Source of the DNA: Pisaster brevispinus
Lineage: Eukaryota; Echinodermata; Asteroidea; Forcipulatida; Asteriidae
Reading direction: 5' to 3'
Assembly: GCA_023634235.1 (NCBI GenBank)
Contig: JAMKCF010000008.1
Span: 13,421,676 to 13,485,675 of the forward strand
DNA: 64,000 nucleotides
A program made the translations under genes and the position numbers. The notes below the pieces were generated by a model. It had not been told where the DNA came from, made no database searches, and saw nothing but the letters and a program-made list of their open reading frames with translations. Shown piece after piece: positions 48,801-60,800 of the stretch (its first letter is position 1; the number at the start of each line of letters is the position of its first letter).

Positions 48801-51800
48801 TGGCCTCTGGCCTGCGGCCCAGTGTGAAATGTCCAGCCCTGCCAATATATGCATAAAATAACAAACCTGTGAAATTTGGGCTCAATCAGTCATCGAAGTT
48901 GCAAGAAAATTAATGAAAGGAAGGTTTGATGCCTGAGGCCTTTCTGAGACTGAAGATTTGGGGTGAACAAAAAAAACCTCTTTCTCTAAAACTGCATCAC
49001 TTCAAAGGGGGTCTTATTTAACAAAGTTTTACAACATCAACAGCCCTCCGGTGCTCTTTACCAAGTATGGTTTTATGCTCATTATGTTTTGGAGTACAAG
49101 TAATTACCAAAGGTACATGCATACCCTCCCTTTAGTCAGATAAAGATGATTCTGAAGAGTAATAAAACCATATCTGGGTGTAGGAAGGTAAATAAAACAG
49201 TCAGATGATTGCTTGGACAATGCATTTTATAGGCCTAGACCGTTAAAAGAATACTATGTATACTGGTATAAGGACCTACTTACATGTACAGGGGTTTATG
49301 CATAGCTTTAAATAAATCTTTGTACACAGAAACGTGTGAAAATCTCCAGTCATACACTTAACACAGGCCTATAAATACTTAGTGGTTTTTTCTTGTCTTT
49401 GCCTACATTGCCCTGGCCTTGGCCCTTATTTGTTTTAAAACTGATGTTTGCAATAGACTTGTTGAAATTTGTCCAAAGTGGTAGGCCCATTTTCTCTGGC
49501 AAAAAAAGCTCTAAAACTTCACATGAACAAAAACAAGGGCAAGAAATCCAGTATGGATTCCGATTGTTGTTCACTTGGACACCGTATTGAACATTGATGC
49601 AAAAAAAGGAAACTCTTGTTGCAGCTCTTGTATTTGTGAACAGTCAGTCCAGTAGGCCTACAGAATGTTAGTTTGCCATTCATGCATTTTACTATATTTA
49701 AGAGCTTTCATTGTCAATGAGCTGCATAATTAAAGTTTATGACTACACGTAATTAATTATTTAAAATTCTGCTGGTTGGTTTCCACTCTGTTAAAACAAT
49801 GGAAACACAGGCCTGATACTTCATTTTTGAAAGGGCAGGGGTCCCAAGGCGTTTTCTCTTCGATATATGAGGAAGTTGTATAGTTGTATAGGAACACTGA
49901 AGGGACACCAAGGCAGTGACTAGGGGCAACTGAGGCAATGGCTAGGGGCAACTGAGGCAATAGCTAGGGGCAACTGAGGCAATGGCTAGGGGCAATTGAG
50001 GCAATAGCTAGGGGCAACTGAGGCAATAGCTAGGGGCAACTGAGGCAATAGCTAGGGGCAACTGAGGCAATGGCTAGGGGCAACTGAGGCAATGGCTAGG
50101 GGCAACTGAGGCAATGGCTAGGGGCAACTGAGGCAATAGCTAGGGGCAACTGAGGCAATAGCTAGGGGCAACTGAGGCAATGGCTAGGGATAACTGAGGC
50201 AATGGCTAGGGGCAACTGAGGCAATGGCTAGGGGCAACTGAGGCAATGGCTAGGGGCAACTGAGGCAATGGCTAGGGGCAACTGAGGCAATAGCTAGGGG
50301 CAACTGAGGCAATAGCTAGGGGCAACTGAGGCAATGGCTAGGGGCAACTGAGGCAATGGCTAGGGGCAACTGAGGCAATGGCTAGGGGCAACTGAGGCAA
50401 TGGCTAGGGGCAACTGAGGCAATGGCAAGGGGCAACTGAGGCAATGGCTAGGGGCAACTGAGGCAATAGCTAGGGGCAACTGAGGCAATGGCTAGGGGCA
50501 ACTGAGGCAATGGCTAGGGGCAACTGAGGCAATAGCTAGGGGCAACTGAGGCAATAACTAGGGGCAACTGAGGCAATGGCTAGGGGCAACTGAGGCAATG
50601 GCTAGGGGCAACTGAGGCAATGGCTAGGGGCAACTGAGGCAATGGCTAGGGGCAACTGAGGCAATGGCTAGGGGCAACTGAGGCAATGGCTAGGGGCAAC
50701 TGAGGCAATAGCTAGGGGCAACTGAGGCAATAGCTAGGGGCAACTGAGGCAATGGCTAGGGGCAACTGAGGCAATGGCTAGGGACAACTGAGGCAATGGC
50801 TAGGGGCAACTGAGGCAATGGCTAGGGGCAACTGAGGCAATGGCAAGGGGCAACTGAGGCAATGGCTAGGGGCAACTGAGGCAATAGCTAGGGGCAACTG
50901 AGGCAATGACTAGGGACAACTGAGGCAATGGCTAGGGGCAACTGAGGCAATGGCTAGGGGCAACTGAGGCAATGGCTAGGGGCAACTGAGGCAATAGCTA
51001 GGGGCAACTGAGGCAATGACTAGGGACAACTGAAGCAGTGACTAGGGGCAACTGAGGCAATGGCTAGGGGCAACTGAGGCAATGGCAAGGGGCAACTGAG
51101 GCAATGGCTAGGGGCAACTGAGGCAATGGCTAGGGGCAACTGAGGCAATGGCTAGGGGCAACTGAGGCAATGGCTAGGGGCAACTGAGGCAATGGCTAGG
51201 GGCAACTGAGGCAATGGCAAGGGGCAACTGAGGCAATGGCTAGGGGCAACTGAGGCAATAGCTAGGGGCAACTGAGGCAATGACTAGGGACAACTGAGGC
51301 AATGGCTAGGGGCAACTGAGGCAATGGCTGGGGGCAACTGAGGCAATGGCTAGGGGCAACTGAAGCAATGGCTAGGGGCAACTGAGGCAATGGCTAGGGG
51401 CAACTGAGGCAATGGCTAGGGGCAACTGAAGCAATTTCATCCCCTTGCCTCCCTAAAGAATCATGCCAGGATATACACAAAGGACAACTGTGCTTGCATT
51501 ATTTGGAACCACACACTAAATATGTACCTTTGTAATGTAGTATGACATAAAAATATGGATGCATTTTATGGGGATCATTAAAATCATCTGGACATGCAAA
51601 TGACTAGAAATACAAAATTCTTTCATTATGCGGCAGATGGCGCTCAGCTCCCCCCCCCCCCCCCCCCCGAAGTTTTTCCATTCACTCCCAAATGACAATT
51701 GAAAACGCTGGATCTCTCCCCCTGAGGACTAGACTCATATGAGTCATTCACAACCGTTGATTACAACACTGCTCTGCATAGCTAATGTCTTCCCTCCCTA

Positions 51801-54800
51801 CTAAACACCACAAGGGACTTGGTGCAAGTCTCAGATCTACCAGACTGTGTTGACCCATTATGTAAATTATATTAATTACTTAGGTTCCAATAATAGATTG
51901 AGCAGTCCGTCTTCATAAAGAGGTCGGCATTGACAAATCAATGTGCTGGCGTACGCAGCATAAAAATAATAAAATTAAAAAAGCAGAAGAAAGAAATGAT
52001 AAAAAACCAAATTGACATCAGCTCATGTACGTACATGACTTGTATTTGAATGATGACGTTGGGCGGTCATGGTAATGGTAGCACCTCCTGCATAATTAGT
52101 GTGCTTACATTGTAGACTGCAGGTAGCTGGTAGTCGGGTATTGTGTACAATTGCCAGGCTGCGTCTTCACACTATCTTGACACATAAACTCGGAAATAGC
52201 TGCATCTCAATTATTTCCTCTCTTGTGCTGCATGGATGTTAAACTGTAAGTTATTTTTGCAGAGTATTTTTGGTGATGCCATCTCTACTTAGAGGTATTA
52301 TGCAGGATTAGTTAGGATAAAAAGTATCTTTGTTTAATTTTAGTTTCAAGTTCATACTATGGAACCATTTTTTTCTGTGAAATATTTCCCTCTGAAATGA
52401 TGTCATAGTTGAGAAAACTGTATCTGGAAACCTAACAAAAAATAAATGCTTTATAAGCCGACTTCTGACAATGTGTTTATAATGCTGAAAATTGTGCATG
52501 GCTTTTCACTATGTTCACCTGACTCACACAACAGATTAACCCCAATCTTTCACAGGTTTGTTATTTTATTGATCACACAGGACATGAACACTGTCTGCGA
52601 CTATTTCGTCATCGCTACCAAACCTATATAATACCTTTGAAATATTGTTCTTGTTTATTCTGGGTTTTTTATTTGTGCCATGGCATAAATTCTAATACAG
52701 CGTGCAAAACAGTTTGCTAGATTCTGCAGTGCACCATTTGTCCTAGTAGTTATATTAGGCTATAGGCCTACCATTCTAAAAAATACATATTAAACAAAAA
52801 AACATGGAATTGGAAGGAAGCTAACCCTAAATGTTTTTTATGGTGGCCCTGAAGGGACATCGCATATCGCAAACGTGTGCGCACACGTATGCGATGTCGC
52901 GAAATTTATCGCGAATATGTGCGCACACGTATGCAATGTCGTGAAACAATTCGCGAATATGTGCGCACACGTATGCAATGTCGCGAAACAATTCGCGAAT
53001 ATGTGCGCACACGTATGCAATGTCGCGAAACAATTCGCGAATATGTGCGCACACGTTTGCGAATTCATTTGCAATGTCGTGAATTGTATTGCATACCTTG
53101 TCGCATACCATTCAATAAAATTCCTAATGAACTGGGGAGTTGTAGCAGCTAGTCTGGGATCGAGACGTACAAATAGATATAAATAGGGTCTGACTAATTT
53201 ACCTTCGAGCGCACTCTGTTCCTCACGCTTTTCTAATAAGTGAATAACTATTATACTAACCATTGTACCGGTGCTCATTTTAGTGAGAATAGTCCGACGA
53301 TTGTTTGCATGGACCTTTTGTTTTGTGATATGATGCTGTACCATCACCATGTGGCTGGCCGGCTAGGCATGGCCACACTAAAATGTACCTGCCTGGTACC
53401 CAAGCTCCTGCCTTGAAGTATCTTTGGTATACAAGATGGGACCGGGCCACTTGCGTACTCCCTAGGTTACTAACAAATTGCTTGCAAAATGACGCCACCC
53501 CAAAGGTATGCGACAAGGTATGCAATAAAATTCACGACATTGCAAATGAATTCGCAAACGTGTGCGCACATATTCGCGAATTGTTTCACGACATTGCATA
53601 CGTGTGCGCACATATTCGCGAATTGTTTCACGACATTGCATACGTGTGCGCACATATTCGGGAATTGTTTCACGACATTGCATACGTGTGCGCACATATT
53701 CGCGAATTGTTTCACGACATTGCATACGTGTGCGCACATATTCGCGATAAATTTCGCGACATCGCATACGTATGCGCACACGTTTGCGATATGCGATGTC
53801 CCTTCAGGGCCACCATAGTTTTTGGAATTTGTGGGGAAAAAAGTATTTATTTCCGATATTTTCATTCCAAAAGGTAAATTATTTAATCACATCTAAATAA
53901 ATTATGGTGTGAAATTTTTCCCCGTTTTGGTGAGGTTCTGACACAACCTGTTTAAAAAAAATTGTGTTGGGCTGATGCCCTCGCTTGAGAATGAGGGTGA
54001 ATAAATTAACAGCTCAAAGTATTGATCTTTGTGAATGCAGTCCACATACATGTAGTTTTCTTGGAATGGCAAGTCAGTTTTTCCTTAAATAATTAGGCAA
54101 CCTCTATGTAAATTCTTCTATATACAATTGGCAAAGTGAAGGATTCAAAAGGACTGGGGCCGGTAGGCCCCAAAAACAATTGCCTTATCACAGGATCAGG
54201 CATTCCAATTGTATCTAGATCTACACAATTTGGTGTGGATTGACATGGTAGAAGAGGATATTGGAGGAATTAGGCCACACATTAGCCAAAGTGCCTAGTT
54301 TGTAAGCATTTCTAAGGGAGAACTAGAATTTTACTGTAACATTTAAAGGAGCACCAAGGCAATGACCCAATGAGCTTCTTTGTCGGCCTGTGAAACATTG
54401 TATGCCTGATATGATGTACTTCATCAGGCATATTGAGCCTTTTTGCAAGATCTTGTCTTATTATTTCTGTTCTAATCACTTACAAAGTTGACACAAGATC
54501 ATTAAAATTTGATTTGCATAGAGGTGAAAATTGTGGTTATAATGTTGGTGCATGTACAGCTTAAAAGAAAAGAAACATGAAGGTTGTTTTGGTTTTACCC
54601 TGATTATACTGAGTAATACAGTGTTGTTGCCGAGCGGTCTGGTTCACCGGACCCAAGCTCTGGAGTTGTTAGCAGGAGAGCGTGGGTCCAAATCCCGATC
54701 TTGTGGTAACACTATCTTTGCTGTGTAGATTGTTCTTTGAGAACTTGTCTCGCTATTTAATCTACAACTGCAGAGTAGACTACTTAGTTCTGAAAAGAAC

Positions 54801-57800
54801 TGTTCTGCGTATTTAGTACTACTTGGGGAGGTACATAAGGAAACTGGCCAGGACTACTACGTTCGCTTAGTGGATCAAGGGAACATTTCATGATTGACTT
54901 AACTGCCCCAGAGCAAGTAATTATTGGTCTCAACGTTTTGACTTGCCTGCTGTTGTCATCACCAGGAGACTGAAGCGCTGCCCTGATTGGTTCTTCTGAA
55001 AGGAGAACCATAGTTCTCAAGGAACATTCTACACCGCAAAGTATAATACATATGGTGTTACTGCAAACCGAATATGGATACCTGATGATGCAATGCTTTA
55101 AAACCCATTAGAATAATCGTATCCCATTGTAACCTCAAATGCAATACAGCCTTTTGTCCCCTCTTTTGTAACATTTGTAATAAACCAAACTATTATTATT
55201 CTGCAATTGAGGAATGATTGTTCTCGTCTCTCAGGACGGTTGTCTAAAGAGGATGCTGAAGCCCTGCGCCAAGAACTCGAAGAGAAAGACAGACAGAGAG
55301 AAGATCTAATCCTTCAAGTCAAGGTGAGCCCTTTAATCTCTTTAATCCATTTCTTATGTGTCATGCAAATTATAAAATGCATTGCTATTCATATTATAAT
55401 CGGCCATGTAGTTGTCTTTTAAAAAAAGGCGCCTTGAGTATCTGTTTAGGCGGACTTTGGCGGTATATAAATACTACTACTTATTATTATTAATACAAAT
55501 AATATATTTTTTTGTTCTCTCTCTCTCTCTCTCTCTCAAATCTGAAAAATGTACAATAATCATTTTGGAAGAACTGTTTTAGGTACTGTTACAGTGCCCC
55601 AAACATCCTAGTTAGATGTACCTGTAACGGTGGAACTAAAGGCTATAATGCCCTTTTCCCACATGCTGCATTTCTGTGGAATTCTTTTCCTTGTGCAAGA
55701 CCCCGTCATACTGTGATCTAGCACGTTTCAAGAGCAAAAAATGGTTTCCGAGTTTGTCTAATTTCTTCAGTTGGTTTACATGTAGCCCTCAACCTGGAGT
55801 GGTCTTTAGCCTTTAAGGTGAATTTGCTTCAAAAAACAAGTTTCTGGTAAAATAACAGCCTTCCTATGAAAAATTGTTGACCTCTTTTGAAAAACTACAT
55901 GAACTTGTTCTAAAAACCTTTTTTATTTTGCATATTTTTTGTATCCCTCCCATCTTTCTTTGTTTCTGGCAAATTTCTGGTAAAAAAACAGCCTTCCTGT
56001 GAAAAATTGTTGACCTCTTTTGAAAAACTGCATGAAATTGTTCTAGAAACCTTTTTTATTTTGCATATTTGTTGTATCCCTCCCATCTTTCTTTGTTGCT
56101 GGCAAATGTCTGGTAAAATAACAGCCTTCCTATGAAAAATTGTTGACCTCTTTTGAAAAACTACATGAACTTGTTTTAAAAACCTTTTTTATTTTGCATT
56201 TGTTTGTATCTCCCTCCCATCTTTCTTTGTTTCAGAACTTCCGTGACAATGCCAAAAAATACCGAGCACGATGCGAGAAGGAGCAGGCGAACAAATGGCA
56301 ACAGATCAAGATAATGCGAAAGACGCACGAATCGCATCTCAACGAAAAGCGACAACTCATCAGAAACCTACAAGACATCATCGAGGAGCAAGAGGGCAGA
56401 ATCTATGAACTGGAGAGTGAACTCAAAGGTATGTGACACAAGGGGGCAGCAGAAGCTGTAATTATGGGGGGGGTTCAAAAGCCTGCGAGCCATTTTCAGG
56501 AATTTTTATATTCATCAAATCTCATCTCTGAATAATGAATTGAATGACAAGCAGGTTAGATTATTGCAACAGCTTATTTTGGGGTTTGCCTGACACTCAG
56601 ATTAACAAACTGCAAAGGGTTCAGAATGCATGTGCTAGACTTATATGTAATTCCTCTAGATAATCTCGATGTAGTCCATTGTTACTCGAGTTACACTGGT
56701 TACCAGTCCGACAAATAATAGCATTTAAAGTTCTTTTAATAACTTATAAAGCCATTCATGGTTTAGCACCAATGTACATTCGGGAGCTCATAACCATGAA
56801 ATCACTCTCTCAAACATCTTACCGTCTTAGGAGTTCGCAAGACCATACACTGTTAACTTACCCTTCAAGAACATCAAAGGCTACCCTAGGTGATCGGGCA
56901 TTTGTGTACGCTGCTCCTAAACTGTGGAATAATCTTCATCCTTGTACTCTAAGGCAATCACCTTCACTTAATATATTTAAATCCAAGTAAAAAATGATTT
57001 GTTTACGATTAATTCCTTCTAGTACTGTTTGTGTTCTTTGTAATGCGCAGTAGAGTATATTCATATAGGTATTGCGCAATAAGAATATCAGTTATGATTA
57101 TTATTATTATTAAAACATTTTTCCCAAACCTCAACTCCTAGGCAACAGCAGCCCTACCCCAAGCACCTCCAGCCTCTCCGACCACGTCCAGAAGCTGGCC
57201 TCCTCCCTGGATCGTCTCCAGACAGAGATGGCCAGCATCCGGGAGAAGCAGCTAGCCGGCGAGCACCAGCTGGTCTCCATGGAGCAAGAACACGAACATG
57301 AGAAAAAGGGAATCCACGAGGACATGACCCAGCTCAGATCGGAGTTGAACGAGGCACATGTTATGATCCGCTCTCTACGCAACGGCGAGGTAAGATGGGA
57401 GTGGTCGACTTCAATCTGTGCTGATTTCAAATCATTTTTTGATCACATCCAACCCATTCTTATTCATATCAAATTTCCAAAAACCAAATAATCTTTTGTA
57501 CGATTTTATTTTTACGACTGTAATGTAGTTGCATACTTCCAAGAAACATGAGGTTTGTTTTTTTCCATTTCTTGTATAATAGGCAATTTCTTCAGGCACT
57601 GATAACGAGAAAGAAATTGAGAAACTCAAGCAGGAGCTGAAGAGATACGAAGCAGAGCTGCTGATGGCTAAGACGATGCAGGAGGAGGTTGCCCAGCAAG
57701 AGATGGAGACTTCAATGAAGGACACTGCAGCACTAAAAGTACCCTCATTTTATAAAATGGTTTATAGGGACACATTGCCTTCGGGTTGGGTTTTTTAGGC

Positions 57801-60800
57801 TAAATAACGATCCGCCATTTTGTACAATTTAATTTTGGACTCCAAAAAATTTACAGACTGTGTTAGTTTACAAAGTAAAGAAGAAAACCACACAATTTTG
57901 AGGTATATTTGCATGAATCAATCAATTCTCCTTTTAAAACATCTTTCCAACCGTGTTCATTTCATATCAAATGCTTTTATAGCCCAAAGTGCCCAAAGGC
58001 AATGTGTCCCTTTAATAAATGCCTTCTTGCTGTCTTTTTCAGTTATTTTATTTTATGATTTTTACCCTTTATAAAGCACTTGGACAACATTTGGTAATTG
58101 TCAAAGACCAATATCCGCACTTTATTTGACCTGTCATATACATGAAATTACCACCTGTGAAAATTCAAGCCCAACCGGTCATTGGAGTCAGTAGTGAAAA
58201 CACCCCTGAAATGTTCTCACTGTTTTAGAACGTTGTGTTTTTGGTCTCCTGAGATCAAAACTAATTGTTTACTCATTTCTCAAAAACTAGAGCCTTTCAG
58301 GCAAAAATACTTCAAGGGTAATTTTTCCATGACAATTTTAATGCCATGATAGTTATGTGCAAATCTGTGAACATTCATTTGTTCAATCTCGCAAATGTTC
58401 TGCACAGATTGTTCTCAATAGACTTCTTGTATAATGACGTCACAAACCCAAAACAGTCCCCTTACTGAGGTCAATGAAGAGCTATCAATGGTTGGGAGTC
58501 GTGTACAGGCCGGATACACATGTACATTTCCATAATTTGATATCAAAGATGGCGGCCAATGCAAGGGGTCTATTGTCATACTGTGTTTGTGAGTCCCCCT
58601 AAATAAAACTGACGCTTCCTTCTGCAGAGATTTGAGAGCGAGAACAGAAGACTGAAAGATCGGATCCTGGAGCTGGAGGCAGACATGGCCACCAAGTCAA
58701 AGGTCATGGCTGAGTCGGAGGCTAGCCACAAGAGGCAGCAACACCGTCTTGAGAAAGCCATCAGGGAGCAGTCCTCCCGACTCAAGGCTGTGGAGCTGCA
58801 GTTTGATCATCTCAAGGCAAACCCTCAGGTAAGTGAATTTTTTTGCTCCCATTCTGTGATAATCTTCATTTATTTGGTGCTATGTCATATGTATTGAGCA
58901 GAGTTTAAAGATTACAAAACAGTGCAGCTCATTTGGTATGGTCCATACCCTTGAAGGAACATATTACCCCATCACTCTGGGAACTTCACTGGCTACCGAT
59001 TAGAGAACGGCTTCATTTTAAACTTGCGCTTTTTTGTTCAAAAATGCTTTATCAAAATTTTTCTTAGATGTCTTTCCAATTTACTGTCTTATTACACTCC
59101 TCCAAGTTTGTTTTTATTGATCCACAATTGATATCTCCCACTTGAATGTTCCCTGGGCAAATGAAGCTCTTGGTCAAAAAGCATTCAGTGCAGCTGGACC
59201 AATGGTTTGGAACAATCTTCCTACTGTCATCAGGGAATCTCTTAGTTTATCTCTGTTTCCTAAAGCTCTTAAGACTCGCCTCTTTCCATTGTTAATTTAT
59301 TTTCTGTGCGCTATGATCTTGATAAAATAGCACTTTATAAATTTTAGTTTTTTTATGTTTTGTTATGTTCTGTGGATAATCTTTTTGTTTTTTATATAAT
59401 CTTTTAATATCCCTTTTCATATAAAGAACCTCAATTCTTTTTTAGCCTGAATCCTTTTTGTGCCTTATGAACATATTTGACTATAATCTTTATTATAATA
59501 GAATTGTCTAAATATTTGTGTAGAAGTAAATCTTTACTGGTGTAAGGCCATTACCGAACTGGCGGCTGTGGCTACAACTGTTGCTAAGGGCAATGCTAAG
59601 GATGTCCTATACTTCAAGGCATGATGACTTGGCGATCCAGTTGTAGCTGTAGCCATACCACCAATTCAGACCTGGCGTATATCAACTCTTTCTAAATTCT
59701 GTCTGCAAACAGAAGGGAAACAGTATATCTAAGCAATTCAAGCAAATTCATTTATACAGTCAGTATAAATTTCAAAACACATCAAGAGTTTGCAGATTTT
59801 TATGGCAAAATTGAGTACCACACTGATAAAAAGGCTTGAACTAAACTGACAATGATTTCTCCGGAATCTTTAAGGTTGTCGAAGTCACCAAGACAGTAAC
59901 GGTCGAGTCAGAGGCCGCTAAGGATGCCCTGATCACCTCCAAGGAACAAAATAAACAACTGAACAAGCAACTCTCGAGTCTGAGGGAATCGTGCGATGCC
60001 ACCGAACAACAACTCCGGAACTCCAAGACGCACATCAAAGCCCTACAAGAGAAGGTATGGTTACATCCCAACGGATGATTTTCAATCTTTTCTTTGACCT
60101 TTTTGGTCGAGTGGAAAAAGTTCAGTTCTTGCAGCCGTTTGTGGCCGCTGTTTGCATTTTGGTACAAGCTGTCACAGTCGCTATGGTCTCTAAAGGGTTG
60201 AACAAAAAGTGACCTGAGCATCATAGGGCGTTTCCTTGCATGGGTTTTAAAAAAATTTACTGAAATTCCCACGTAATTTATAAATTATTGTAGAAAATAA
60301 CAGCAGCAGCATTTGAGATGGGCCTGTTCTTCATATCAGCTGTTGACAAAAAAACATTAGTTTTTATCTTTTCTGCCATCGAGCTGCGTACACTTTTGCA
60401 TTTGATTTAATTATTAAATCCATACAGCTGAAAGAACATGATGCCCAGATGGCTCTCCTGGATCAAGAAATGCACGAGATTGCAAAGCGTGCTGAGGTGG
60501 AGGTTGCCGAAGCCCGAAGGCAGGGCGACGAGAAGGCCTCCTCCCTCAACCAACGCTTCACGGCAATGAAAGCCAAGTTCACGCAGATCCGACCAGGACT
60601 GGTTACCATTGCGCAGGAGTACCAGCAGCTCAGATCACTGTGTGCGCAGTTCCCGTCTATGCTGAAGGCTGCCATTGAACAGACAAAACAAGAGGTGAGT
60701 TTTTAAAACCTGTCATGGTCCCACTTTGACCCTTTCTTTACTTTTTAATATGGTTCAAACAGAAAGTTCAAACATTTTTTTCAGGGTTTTCGACCAAAAT

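Noticed and set aside
49911..51435. CRISPR-like array
   Set aside because: The units are contiguous with no spacers, in an animal intron; this is a minisatellite.
52838..53877. Overlapping frames up to 170 codons with repeated [14 protein letters not shown] and [17 protein letters not shown] units
   Set aside because: All come from the 42-bp repeats in the arms of the foldback element; open on both strands, as expected when 42 is a multiple of three.
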